Source: Tildeniella torsiva UHER 1998/13D
GTDB taxonomy: Bacteria > Cyanobacteriota > Cyanobacteriia > Phormidesmidales > Phormidesmidaceae
Length of the DNA: 64,000 bases
Reading direction: 5' to 3'
Assembly: GCA_019358835.1 (NCBI GenBank)
Contig: JAHHIH010000008.1
Location: 124,001-188,000, forward strand
Shown here: positions 25,158 through 36,000 of the stretch, one piece after another
Layout of the letters: each line of letters starts with the position of its first letter
Numbering within the stretch: position 1 is the first letter of the stretch
Notes under the pieces: generated by a model
Told to the model about the DNA's origin: nothing
The model's input: the letters and a program-made list of their open reading frames with translations, nothing else
The model's database searches: none
Program-made: the position numbers and the translations under genes

Positions 25158-28100
25158 TCGACCCGATGACATTGCCATTATCAGTCTGGCCGGACGCTTT
25201 CCGGGGGCTAAAACCGTAGAGCAATTCTGGCAGAACCTTGCCGCCGGAGTGGAATCTATTCAATCTTTTAGCGAGGCAGAGGTGCTGGCGGCTGGCGTTG
25301 ATCAGGCCTGTTTGCGAGACCCTAGCTACGTCAGAGCCGGCGCACCCCTGGACGACATCGATTGCTTTGATGCGGCTTTCTTTGGCTATAGCCCTCGGGA
25401 AGCGACCTTGATGGATCCTCAGCAGCGGGTCTTTCTCGAATGCGCCTGGGAAGCCTTGGAACGTGCGGGCTATGCGCCCACCCAGTGCCGCGATCGCGTC
25501 GGCGTCTACGCTGGCGTCAGCAGCAACGACTACTGGCAGGCTTTGCAGGCCCGACCTGACCTGACGGCCACCGTGGGTCACTACCAAACTCTGTTGGGCA
25601 ACGATAAAGACTTTCTCAGCAGCCGCGTATCCTACAAGCTGAATTTGAAAGGGCCGAGTCTGACGGTGCAGACGGCTTGCTCCACCTCATTAGTAGCAAC
25701 GGTTTTGGCCTGTCAAAGTCTGCTCACCTACCAGTGTGATATGGCCTTGGCTGGCGGTGTTTCCATTCATACACCCCAAACCGCTGGCTATCGCTATCAG
25801 CCGGGCGGCATTTTTTCCCCCGATGGCCACTGTCGTGCCTTTGATGCTCAAGCCCAGGGCACGGTCGGCGGCAATGGAGTCGGCATTGTGGTGCTCAAGC
25901 GCTTAGAGGATGCGATCGCCGCTGGGGATCTAATCTATGCCGTGATTCGAGGCGCGGCGATCAACAACGATGGCGCTGACAAGGTTGGCTATACGGCCCC
26001 CAGCGTGGCGGGTCAGGCCGCCGCGATCGCCGAAGCCCTGGCCCTGGCCGACGTTGAGCCAGAAACCCTCTCCTACCTGGAGGCCCACGGCACCGGCACC
26101 GCCCTGGGCGATCCAATCGAAATCGCGGCCCTGACCCAGGCTTTTAACAGCTCAAAGCGTCAGTTTTGTGCCATTGGGTCGGTTAAAGCCAATATTGGTC
26201 ATTTAGACGCGGCGGCAGGCATTGCCGGACTGATCAAAACCGCTCAGGCGCTGCACCACCGCCAACTACCCCCCAGCCTAAATTTTGAGCAGCCCAACCC
26301 CCAAATTAACTTTGCTAGCAGTCCGTTTTACGTCAATACCCAGCGACAAGACTGGCCGGCAAACTCCCCCCTGCGGGCCGGAGTGAGCGCAATGGGCATT
26401 GGCGGCACCAACGCCCACGTAGTGCTAGAAGCAGCGCCTGAGCGATCGCCATCCTCACCATCTCGCCCCTGGCAGGTGCTGTTGCTATCGGCTAAAACAC
26501 CCCCGGCCCTAGAGCAGGTGGCTCACAACTTAGCGCAGCATCTGGAAACCCATCCCGAGATGGCTCTGGCGGATGTGGCCTACACGCTGCACACGGGGCG
26601 AGTTGCTTTCGGTCAGCGGCGAATGCTGGTCTGTCAAAATCGAGACGAGGCGATCGCGGCCCTGCGGGCTCCCTCTGGGCCTGCTGCCCAGACTCAGGAT
26701 CATCCTACGGTGGCCTTTCTATTTCCGGGGCAGGGCTCTCAGTATGTGCAGATGGCGCAGGAGCTTTACCAAACCGAGCCCGACTTTCAGCAGACCATCG
26801 ATTACTGTGCAGCACTGTTGAAATCGCAGCTCGGCTGGGATTTGCGATCGCTGCTGTACCCTCACCCCGATCAGATCGAAGCGGCCCAGGCGCAGCTGCA
26901 AGAGACGGCCATTGCCCAGCCGGTTCTATTTGTGGTGGAATATGCCCTCGCCCAGCTCTGGATCACGTGGGGCATTCAACCCCAGGCGCTCTTGGGTCAC
27001 AGCCTGGGGGAATATGTGGTGGCCTGTCTCGCAGGCGTTTTTTCCCTGGCTGACGCGCTGCACTTGGTCGCCCTGCGCGGGCAGCTGATGCAGCAGATGC
27101 CGACAGGGAAAATGCTGTCAGTGGCACTGTCTGCTGACCAGGTGGAGCCTTATTTAGGAGATGAGTGCTGGTTAGCTGTTCACAATGCACCACAGCTTTG
27201 CGTTGTGTCGGGAACGGTGGCGGCGATCGCCACCCTGCAAACCCGCTTGGAGCGGGACAATATCTCCTGTCGGCGGCTGAAAACCTCCCATGCCTTCCAC
27301 TCACCCCTGATGGAAGCTGCCCTGGAACCGTTTCGCCAGGCCGTCAGCCAGGTCACCCTGCATCCACCGCAAATTCCTCTGATTTCAAACGTTACGGGCA
27401 CCTGGCTGACGCCAGAAGAGGCTACCAGCCCTGACTACTGGGCTAGTCACCTGCGGCAGCCGGTGCAGTTTAGCCAGGGGGTGAGCGAACTGCTCCACCA
27501 GTCGCCGACGGTACTGCTAGAAGTTGGTCCAGGGCGCACCTTAGCTACACTGGCCCGCCAGCAGTCCTTGGGCGACACCCAGATTCTCACCTCCCTGCGT
27601 CATCCCCAGGAGCAGGTTTCCGATACGGCATTTTTACTCCGTACCTTAGGACAGCTTTGGTTAACCGGGGTAGCAATTGATGGGTCAGCATTCTACCGGC
27701 ATGAGCGGCGACAGCGAGTGCTGCTGCCCACCTATCCCTTTGAGCGGCAGCGGTACTGGGTAGAGCCTGCTCCGGCAAAACCTGTGGTACCCACTGCGGC
27801 AGCGGCAGAACTCCGAGCACCCATTGAAGACTGGTTTTACCTGCCAACCTGGATACGATCGCACCTCCCCTACGTCCCAACCTCTGACTCATCGCGGCGT
27901 ACTTGGCTGCTGTTTGTCGACGAGCGCGGCATTTGTGAGCAGCTAGCTCGACGACTCATGGCGACGGATCACGCCGTGATTGTGGTGCGGGCAGGGGCTC
28001 AGTTTCAGCAGCAGGAGAATGACTATCGCCTGAACCCTGACCAGCCAGAAGACTATCGGGCGCTGGTGCGATCGCTGCTTCAAGCCGGGCAGTTTCCCAA

Positions 28101-29733
28101 TGCAATTGTTCACGGCTGGAGCCTCTCGTTGACCACGCCAGCGTTCAACTTAAATCAATTTGATGCTGACCAGTTTGAGGCGGCTCAAGACCTGGGTTTT
28201 TACAGTGTGCTGTACTTAACTCAGGCGCTTCAGCAGGCTGAACTCACTAAGCCTCTGGCGCTCTGGCTCTTAACCAATCAGGTGCACGCTGTCACTGGGA
28301 TCGAGCTGCTGCGCCCTGAACAGGCCACGGTGGTGGGCACCCATGCTGTCATTGCCCAAGATTGCCCCACGATCTGCTGCCGCAGTGTCGATGTCGCTGT
28401 GCCAGACCTGCTCACCTCCGATCTGCTTGGTCGCATCGTCGCCTGCCTGTGGGCCGAGCTTCTGCATCCCACCGGCGATCGCATCATTGCCTACCGCAGC
28501 CAGCACCGCTGGACTCAAACCTTTGAGCCGTTGCCCATTCCTGCACCCGAGCCGTTGCCCAAGCCGTTGCGCGCCCAGGGGGTGTATCTAATCACTGGCG
28601 GCCTAGCGGGAATTGGCAATGCGTTAGCCGGAAATCTAGCGCAAACCGTCCAGGCTCGGCTGGCGTTTCTCGAACCCGAGCCGCTGCCCCCCCGCTCTGA
28701 CTGGCCTCATTGGCTGGCAGAGCAGCCCAACTCCGATCCCGTCTGTCGCAAGATTCATCACCTGCAGCGGTTAGAAAGTTTGGGGGCTGAGGTTTTAGTC
28801 TGTACCGCTGAGGTGAGCCATCTGGCCCAGGTGCAGGCGGCGATCGCCCAAATTGAGGCCCATTGGGAAGCCCTGCACGGCGTCATGCACACCGCAGAAA
28901 TCACCGCAGAAGCTTCATTTCGACCCATTCAACAGACCGGACGCCAGGACAGTGAGTGGCAGTTTGTGCCCAAGGTCAAAGGCCTACAGGTTTTAGCTGA
29001 GGCTCTAGCCCCTAAATGCCTTGATTTTTGCCTAGTTCAATCCTCAATTGCTTCCCAGCTTGGCGGTTTCATTGCCCATGCGGCCGCCAACTGGTTTATG
29101 GATGCGCTGGTGCCTGCTCTCAATCAAAGCCAACCAACCCCCTGGATTAGCGTCAATTGGGAGGGCTGGCGTTTTTGGGACGAAGCTAACACCGCCACTT
29201 CAGAAGTGGCGGCCACCGCGACCCTATCGCGGGAGGAAGGCATCGAAACCTTCAAACGGATTCTCACCCTGCGAAATATCCCTCAGGTTGTGATTTCAAC
29301 CACCGACCTCATCCCCCGTATGCAGCAGCAGCTCCATCGCCTTGAGCGATCGCCTGTCAGCACCGTCGCCCCCGATGTGCCCCGGTCAGATCGGCCCCGC
29401 AATGCCATTGAGCAAACCGTCGCTGGGATCTGGCAAGACTTGCTCGGCATTGACGAAATCGGCATTCATGCGACGTTCTTTGACCTGGGTGGCCACTCCC
29501 TCTTGGCTGTACAGGTGATGTCTCGCATTCGAGCGGCCTTTCAGGTGGAGTTGCCCCTGCGCATTTTGTTGATTGAGCAACCCACCATTGCGGGCCTCGC
29601 CGCGGCGATCGCTGCTCAGATCTCCCCCGACGACGAGTCCTCGACCGAGGCTCTGGATGCCATTCAAGACATTCTGACCGACCTGGAGGCGCTTTCTCCA
29701 GAAGACCTTGACGCACTGTTAGCAAAGTCATGA
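25150..29733 (+). CDS. Type I PKS module KS-AT-KR(degenerate)-ACP
   Basis: This 1527-aa module has a ketosynthase (about 5-430, active Cys in QTACSTSL at about 175, EAHGTGT, NIGHLDAAAG). The acyltransferase follows (GHSLGEY at about 617; HAFHS at about 715, the malonyl-CoA signature). The ketoreductase region (about 1140-1400) still has TGGLAGIG, and the ACP carries GGHSL at about 1448. The KR active site is damaged: in SSIASQLGG...AHAAAN the Tyr expected four residues before Asn is His1310 (29077-29079), and the loop before it is two residues short. The module should add a malonate unit to the acyl-Asn thioester and leave the beta-keto group, a substrate for the aminotransferase at the end of the cluster. 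Confidence 0.9.
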   Translation: MTNRPDDIAIISLAGRFPGAKTVEQFWQNLAAGVESIQSFSEAEVLAAGVDQACLRDPSYVRAGAPLDDIDCFDAAFFGYSPREATLMDPQQRVFLECAWEALERAGYAPTQCRDRVGVYAGVSSNDYWQALQARPDLTATVGHYQTLLGNDKDFLSSRVSYKLNLKGPSLTVQTACSTSLVATVLACQSLLTYQCDMALAGGVSIHTPQTAGYRYQPGGIFSPDGHCRAFDAQAQGTVGGNGVGIVVLKRLEDAIAAGDLIYAVIRGAAINNDGADKVGYTAPSVAGQAAAIAEALALADVEPETLSYLEAHGTGTALGDPIEIAALTQAFNSSKRQFCAIGSVKANIGHLDAAAGIAGLIKTAQALHHRQLPPSLNFEQPNPQINFASSPFYVNTQRQDWPANSPLRAGVSAMGIGGTNAHVVLEAAPERSPSSPSRPWQVLLLSAKTPPALEQVAHNLAQHLETHPEMALADVAYTLHTGRVAFGQRRMLVCQNRDEAIAALRAPSGPAAQTQDHPTVAFLFPGQGSQYVQMAQELYQTEPDFQQTIDYCAALLKSQLGWDLRSLLYPHPDQIEAAQAQLQETAIAQPVLFVVEYALAQLWITWGIQPQALLGHSLGEYVVACLAGVFSLADALHLVALRGQLMQQMPTGKMLSVALSADQVEPYLGDECWLAVHNAPQLCVVSGTVAAIATLQTRLERDNISCRRLKTSHAFHSPLMEAALEPFRQAVSQVTLHPPQIPLISNVTGTWLTPEEATSPDYWASHLRQPVQFSQGVSELLHQSPTVLLEVGPGRTLATLARQQSLGDTQILTSLRHPQEQVSDTAFLLRTLGQLWLTGVAIDGSAFYRHERRQRVLLPTYPFERQRYWVEPAPAKPVVPTAAAAELRAPIEDWFYLPTWIRSHLPYVPTSDSSRRTWLLFVDERGICEQLARRLMATDHAVIVVRAGAQFQQQENDYRLNPDQPEDYRALVRSLLQAGQFPNAIVHGWSLSLTTPAFNLNQFDADQFEAAQDLGFYSVLYLTQALQQAELTKPLALWLLTNQVHAVTGIELLRPEQATVVGTHAVIAQDCPTICCRSVDVAVPDLLTSDLLGRIVACLWAELLHPTGDRIIAYRSQHRWTQTFEPLPIPAPEPLPKPLRAQGVYLITGGLAGIGNALAGNLAQTVQARLAFLEPEPLPPRSDWPHWLAEQPNSDPVCRKIHHLQRLESLGAEVLVCTAEVSHLAQVQAAIAQIEAHWEALHGVMHTAEITAEASFRPIQQTGRQDSEWQFVPKVKGLQVLAEALAPKCLDFCLVQSSIASQLGGFIAHAAANWFMDALVPALNQSQPTPWISVNWEGWRFWDEANTATSEVAATATLSREEGIETFKRILTLRNIPQVVISTTDLIPRMQQQLHRLERSPVSTVAPDVPRSDRPRNAIEQTVAGIWQDLLGIDEIGIHATFFDLGGHSLLAVQVMSRIRAAFQVELPLRILLIEQPTIAGLAAAIAAQISPDDESSTEALDAIQDILTDLEALSPEDLDALLAKS

Positions 29734-32700
29734 ACGATCTGTCTCAACGCATTGCCGCCCTCTCTCCGGCTCAGCGATCGCTGCTAGAGCAAACGCTAAA
29801 GCAGCGCCAAGCGGTGGCTCCATCCATTTCGGTGGCGACACCTGATTCGACCTATCCGCTCTCGTTTGCCCAGCGGCGGCTCTGGTTTCTGCATCAGCTC
29901 GCTCCCGCTTGCCCGCTTTACAACTTGGCGGCGGTGGTACAGCTGCACGGCCAGTTGCGCGCCGATGTGCTTGAGCACAGCCTGAATGAAGTGCAGCAGC
30001 GACATGCCATTCTTCGCAGTCGATTTATGAGTCGGGCAGGCGAGCCGCGCCAGGTGATTTTGCCTTGGCAGCCGATGGCGGTGCCGCTGATCGATCTCCA
30101 GGGGTTAACTGAGGAAGAACAGCAGTTTGAGATTCAGCGCCAGTCTGAGGCGATCGCCCACTATGCCTTTGATCTGAGTCAAGAAGAGCCGATGCGCCTG
30201 GTGCTGCTGCGGCTGGCTCCCGAGGAGCATCGGCTGCTGGTGGTGATGCATCACATCGTCAGCGATGGCTGGTCTAAGGGGCTGCTCATTCAAGAGGTGG
30301 CGACCCTCTATCAGGCTTTTTTGGCGGGTCAGCCGTCGCCTCTGCCAGCCCGGCCCATTCAATATAAGGATTTTGCAGTTTGGCAGCAGCAGGCCAACCC
30401 AGAATTTGAGACCCATCTGGCCTACTGGCAGCAGCAATTGAGTGGCCCGTTGCCCCTGCTGCAATTGCCCATGGGGTCGTCTGCGTCCAGCGATCAGGCC
30501 AGCCCAGGCCGCCTTCAGGAGTTTAGCTTGCCTACGCCCCTGGCGATCGCTCTTCAGCAATTCAGCCAGCGGGGGGGCGTCACCCTGTTCATGACTTTGC
30601 TCGCCGCCTTTCAGGTGTTGCTTTACCGCTACAGCGGCCAAACCGATTTGTGCATCGGCACCCCCACCGCTGGGCGATCGCAGCCGCAGCTGGAGTCGTT
30701 GATTGGCTGTTTTATCAACCCGGTGGTGCTGCGCAGCGATCTGTCGGGCAACCCCGACTTTCGCACCTTTCTCCACCAGATGCAGACCACGGCGACAGAT
30801 GCCTATAGCCACAGCGACCTACCGTTTGAAACCCTGGTGGAAGCCCTTCAGCCCGATCGCACTACCACTCCACTGTTTCAGGCCATGTTTGCGCTACAGA
30901 ACGTTCCCCGCCCCAGCCTGGAGCTGTCGGAGTTGACCCTAGAAGTCAGTGAACTGCATTCTGGGACGGCCAAATTTGATCTAACTCTGGCGATGGAAGA
31001 AACGGCACCAGGGTTGATTGGGACTGTTGAGTATCGCTCAGATCGCTTCGACGACGCGACGATTACTCGTTTCTGCCAACATTTCCAAACCCTGCTAGAC
31101 AGCATTGTGGCCTACCCCGATCGGCGGCTCTTAGACCTGGAGTTGCTTCCCGCCGCCGAACGCCAGCAGCTGTTGGTGGACTGGAATCAAACGGCTTTGC
31201 CTTTGCCCGAGTGCAGCATTCATGCGCTGTTTGAGCAGCAAGTTGAACGGAGTCCCGATGCGATCGCCCTGGTCTTTGATGAGCAACAGCTCACCTATAG
31301 AGAGCTGAATCAGCAGGCCAACCAGCTGGCTCACTACTTGCATACTCTCGGTATTGAGTCTGAAGCCCGGGTGGGTATCTGCCTGGAGCGATCGCCCCTC
31401 ATGGTGATAGCGCTGCTGGGCATTCTCAAAGCCGGAGCCGCCTACGTGCCCCTCGACCCCAATTTTCCGGCTGACCGGCTGCGCTTCATGGTGCAAGACA
31501 GTCAGCTTGCCCTCTTGGTCACCCAATCGAGCTTAATGGCGGCGTGGATGACCGACTTAGAAACGTCTCCCCAGCCGCCGCAAATCCTGCGTTTAGACAC
31601 AACTTGGGCTCAGATAGCGCAGTCATCCCAAGACAATCCGCTAGGACGGGTCTCACCGACAAGTCTGGCCTATGTGATCTACACCTCGGGCTCTACAGGT
31701 CAGCCCAAAGGCGTGATGATCGAGCACCAGTCAGTGGTCAACTTTCTGCTGTCACTGCAACACCACCTGCAACTCACGGCTCACGACCGGCTGCTAGCGG
31801 TCACCACCCTGTCGTTTGATATAGCGGTACTGGAGTTATTGCTGCCGCTGACGGTGGGGGCACAGGTGGCGATCGCCCCTCAAGCCGCAATCCGCGATGC
31901 CCAACAGCTAATTGCCGCGCTAGAGACCCACCAAGCCACCGTCATGCAGGCCACCCCAGCCACCTGGCGCATGCTCCTCAGTGCGGGGTGGGCCGGCAAG
32001 GCTGATTTAACCCTGCTCTCGGGCGGCGAAGCGTTGCCATCAGATCTCGCAAACCAGCTGCTGACAAAAGGCAAAGCTCTGTGGAACCTCTATGGCCCGA
32101 CAGAAACCACCGTCTGGTCCACCCTACAGAATGTGACCTCCACGGCAGGCGGCATCGCTATCGGTCGCCCCATTCATAACACCCAGGTCTATGTACTGGA
32201 TGAGATGTTGCAACCGGTGCCCGTTGGCGTTGCGGCGGAGCTGTACATCGGCGGAGCCGGGCTGGCGCGGGGCTACTGGCAATGGCCTGAGCTGACCGCT
32301 GAACGCTTTATTCCCCATCCCTTTACCGCTCACTCGCGTCTCTACAAAACCGGCGATCTAGCCCGCTACCGAGCCGATGGCACCCTAGAGCACCTGGGCC
32401 GTCTCGACCACCAGGTGAAGCTGCGCAGCTACCGCATTGAGCTAGGCGAGATTGAAGCGGTGCTGCGCCAGCAGCCAGAGATAAAAGACGTGGTGGTGGT
32501 GGCGCAAGGAGAACCTGGAGACCAGCGGCTAGTGGCCTATGGCGTGTTCCTTAATAAGCCATCTCAGGCAGAACTGCGGGAAAGGCTGCGATCGCAACTG
32601 CCCGATTACATGGTGCCCTCGGTGTTTGTATCCCTAGAAGCGCTTCCCCTGACCCCCAACGACAAGGTTGATCGCCAAGCACTTCCTGAAGCCGATGCCC

Positions 32701-33017
32701 AACCCGAGCCAACCGTTGCCTTGGTGCCGCCTCAAACGCTGACGGAACAACAGCTCAGTCAGATTTGGGCCACCGTGTTGAAAACCTCTGACCTCAGCAT
32801 TCACCACAACTTCTTTGAACTCGGCGGTCACTCGCTGCTAGCGACCCAGATGATCGCCCAAGTTTACCAACAGTTTCAGGTGGAGTTGCCGCTGCGCCGT
32901 CTGTTTGATTTCCCAACTATTGCTGGCCTAGCGAGCCAGATCGACGAACTGCGATCGCAACAGCCGGTAGCAACGGCCAAAATTCAGCGGGTTTCTCGCC
33001 AAGCCTATCGCCATTGA
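29730..33017 (+). CDS. NRPS module C-A(Gly)-PCP
   Basis: This 1095-aa module overlaps the PKS stop by 4 bases (ATGA). The C domain has HHIVSDG at about 173. The A domain has YTSGSTGQPKG at about 651 and the specificity residues D-I-L-Q-L-G-L-V-W-K, matching the known Gly code DILQLGLIWK at 9 of 10. The PCP has GGHSL at about 1032. It adds glycine to the polyketide-extended chain. About 0.75 kb of its A domain is almost identical in DNA to the Gly module at 39.6-40.35 kb, showing recent duplication or gene conversion. Confidence 0.9.
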   Translation: MNDLSQRIAALSPAQRSLLEQTLKQRQAVAPSISVATPDSTYPLSFAQRRLWFLHQLAPACPLYNLAAVVQLHGQLRADVLEHSLNEVQQRHAILRSRFMSRAGEPRQVILPWQPMAVPLIDLQGLTEEEQQFEIQRQSEAIAHYAFDLSQEEPMRLVLLRLAPEEHRLLVVMHHIVSDGWSKGLLIQEVATLYQAFLAGQPSPLPARPIQYKDFAVWQQQANPEFETHLAYWQQQLSGPLPLLQLPMGSSASSDQASPGRLQEFSLPTPLAIALQQFSQRGGVTLFMTLLAAFQVLLYRYSGQTDLCIGTPTAGRSQPQLESLIGCFINPVVLRSDLSGNPDFRTFLHQMQTTATDAYSHSDLPFETLVEALQPDRTTTPLFQAMFALQNVPRPSLELSELTLEVSELHSGTAKFDLTLAMEETAPGLIGTVEYRSDRFDDATITRFCQHFQTLLDSIVAYPDRRLLDLELLPAAERQQLLVDWNQTALPLPECSIHALFEQQVERSPDAIALVFDEQQLTYRELNQQANQLAHYLHTLGIESEARVGICLERSPLMVIALLGILKAGAAYVPLDPNFPADRLRFMVQDSQLALLVTQSSLMAAWMTDLETSPQPPQILRLDTTWAQIAQSSQDNPLGRVSPTSLAYVIYTSGSTGQPKGVMIEHQSVVNFLLSLQHHLQLTAHDRLLAVTTLSFDIAVLELLLPLTVGAQVAIAPQAAIRDAQQLIAALETHQATVMQATPATWRMLLSAGWAGKADLTLLSGGEALPSDLANQLLTKGKALWNLYGPTETTVWSTLQNVTSTAGGIAIGRPIHNTQVYVLDEMLQPVPVGVAAELYIGGAGLARGYWQWPELTAERFIPHPFTAHSRLYKTGDLARYRADGTLEHLGRLDHQVKLRSYRIELGEIEAVLRQQPEIKDVVVVAQGEPGDQRLVAYGVFLNKPSQAELRERLRSQLPDYMVPSVFVSLEALPLTPNDKVDRQALPEADAQPEPTVALVPPQTLTEQQLSQIWATVLKTSDLSIHHNFFELGGHSLLATQMIAQVYQQFQVELPLRRLFDFPTIAGLASQIDELRSQQPVATAKIQRVSRQAYRH
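31685..32440. repeat. Duplicated Gly adenylation segment (copy 1)
   Basis: Compared by eye, this stretch is nearly identical at DNA level to about 39590-40350 in the later Gly module. Both cover the A3-A8 region of the adenylation domain, including all specificity residues. This points to recent copying or gene conversion between modules. Confidence 0.7.
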
Positions 33018-33063
33018 CCTCGGCTGCCACCCCAGCGACAGCCAACCATCCGGAAGATCCACG

Positions 33064-36000
33064 ATGACCTCTACTGTACATTCACCCCATACCTCCGACC
33101 ACGCCGCTGCAAATCCATTGCCTGAGGTGCCAGCCGCGAGCCCAACGGCAACAGATTGCTTTATCTTTCCGGTTGCTTCAGCGCAGCAGCGGCTGTGGTT
33201 TTTAGATCAGCTCGAGCCGGGCAATTCGGCCTACAACTTGCCCATCGCCGTGCGGCTGTGGGGTGCACTAAATTCCTCCGCTCTCCAGCAGAGCTTTCAA
33301 TCGCTGATCCAGCGGCATGAGATTTTGCGCACCACGTTTACAACGGTGGAGCAGCAGCCCATGCAGGTGGTGCATCCCGATCGCGCCTTTCAGCTCACCA
33401 TCCTCGATCTAACTGCCGCGTCAGACCCAAACATTCAGCTGCAAAAAATTGTGCGATCGGCCAGCTGTCAGCCCTTTGACCTCAGCCAAGATCAGCTGTT
33501 GCGGGGAACGCTGATCCGGCTTCAGGAGCGGGAGCATGTGCTGCTGCTGGTGATGCACCACATCATTGCCGACAACTGGTCGATGGGTGTGCTTGTGCAG
33601 GAGTTAGCAACCCTCTATCCAGCCCTGGTTGAGAACCGCCCAGCGGCTTTGCCCGACCTGCCAATTCAATACGCCGACTTTGCCGTTTGGCAGCAAGAAC
33701 AGCTCCAGGCAGGGCAGCTTCAGCCGCAGCTCGACTACTGGACGCAGCAATTGGCCGACCTAACGCCGCTCCAGCTACCGAGCGATTGCGCTCGGTCTAG
33801 TGCCCCTGGTCGGCAAGGCGCGAAACAGACTTGGACCCTATCGCCCCAGCTTGCGATCGCGCTCCGCCAGCTGAGTCAGGCCACCGATGTCACCCTGTTT
33901 ATGCTGCTCTTGGCGGCCTTTAAGGCCCTGCTGTACCGCTATACCGGGCAGTCGGATGTGGTGGTGGGCTCTCCGATTGCTAACCGCAATCAGCCAGAAG
34001 TTCAGCCGTTGATTGGGTTTTTCGTCAACACCTTGGTGCTGCGATCGCAGCTTCATCCTCAGCTCACGGTGCGCGAGCTGCTCAGCCAAATTCGGCAGAC
34101 GACCCTCGCCGCCTATGACCATCAAGACCTCCCGTTTGAAAAGCTGGTCGAAGCGCTCCAGCCCGATCGCAGCCTGCACCACACGCCGCTGTTTCAAGTT
34201 TGGTTTGCCCTACACAACGCGCCCTGGGCTGAACTGACCATGGGTAACGTGACCCTTGAGCCCATCAGCCTGGAGCCAAACCAGGTGCAGTTTGACCTCA
34301 GCCTGGAGGTCATTGACACATCCCATAACTTAACCGTGGCGATCGAGTATGACCAGAGCCTGTTTGAGAACTCGACGATCGCCCGCTGGTTTGAGCATTG
34401 GCAAACCCTACTTTGGGGCATGGTTACCGATCCCGATCGGCGATTGGCTGAGCTGCCGCTGCTGTCTGCCGCTGAGCAACATCAGCTTTTGGTCGAGTGG
34501 AATCTGCCGCTGACCCACGATGAGCCGATCTGCTGCATTCACCACTGCTTTGAACAGCAGGTTGAGCGCACCCCTGACGCTATTGCGCTGGTCTTTGAGG
34601 ATCAGCAGCTCACCTACCAGGCCGTCAACCAGCAGGCCAACCAGTTAGCCCACTACTTGCAAACCCTTGGGGTCGAGCCAGAGACTTTAGTCGGCCTGTG
34701 TCTGGAGCGATCGCCCGCCCTGATCATCGCCCTGTTGGGAATTCTTAAGGCCGGTGCCGCCTACGTGCCCCTTGACCCCAGCTACCCAGCGGAACGACTG
34801 GCATTCGTCGCCCAGGATAGTGAGATTGAGATACTGGTAACGCAATCTGACCTGACCGCTGCCCTGCTCAAAACCTTTCCAGCGGGTACAGTGGTAGCCC
34901 TCGATCGCATTCAGACCCAGCTCACCCAACATCCTCAAACGAATCCTCAGAGCGCGGTAAGGCCCGATCACTTGGCCTATGTGATCTATACCTCGGGTTC
35001 AACCGGGCAGCCCAAAGGGGTGATGGTAGAGCATCGCGCCCTCGCCCACTTTACCCAGGCTGCTGTTGAGGAGTATGGGGTGACGGCCTGCGATCGCGTA
35101 CTACAGTTTGCCTCGATCAGCTTCGATGCGGCGGCGGAAGAAATTTTCCCGGCTCTAACTCAAGGCGCCACGCTGGTCTTGCGAACTGAAGCCATGCTGC
35201 ATTCTTTCAGCGAGTTTCTGCACAGGTGCCAAACCGCAGCAGTTACGGTGCTTGACTTACCGACGGCTTTTTGGCAGCAGCTCAGCGTTGAACTAGTCGC
35301 TGATCAGGCTCAGCTACCTGAAGCCCTGAGACTGGTGATCATTGGTGGTGAAGCTGTGTTGCCCCAGGCGGTGAGGGCGTGGCAACAGCTAGAAACCGGA
35401 GTGCGACTGGTCAATAGCTATGGCCCAACGGAAACCACTGTGGTGGCAACAGTCTGCGATTTGACCGACGTGGCAACCGATGTTACCGCCCCGGTGCCCA
35501 TTGGTCGGCCTCTACCCCACGGGCAGTGCTATGTGCTCGATGCTGAGCAAAACCCCGTACCCATTGGCATTCCGGGCGAGCTTTATATCGGGGGGGCAGG
35601 CTTGGCCAGGGGATATCTCAACCGCCCCGAGCTGACCACCGATCGCTTTATGGCCAATCCCTTTGGTACTGGCAAACTGTATCGAACCGGCGATCGGGTT
35701 CGCTATCGGCCTGATGGCATCCTGGAGTTTCTCGGTCGCGTTGACGACCAGGTCAAGCTTAGGGGCTACCGCATTGAGCTAGGTGAAATTGAGGCGGTGC
35801 TGGCTCAGCATCCAGCAGTGCAGCAGGCTGTGGTTGTGCTGCGAGAAGACCAGCCAGGACAAAAGCGACTGGTCGCTTTTGTGGTGCTGAACCGTCCCAC
35901 CCAGGCTGAGGAATTTCAGGAGTTTCTGGCCCAACGCTTGCCCGACTACATGGTGCCCTCTGCCTTTGTCACGCTTGAGACCCTACCGCTGACCCCCAAC

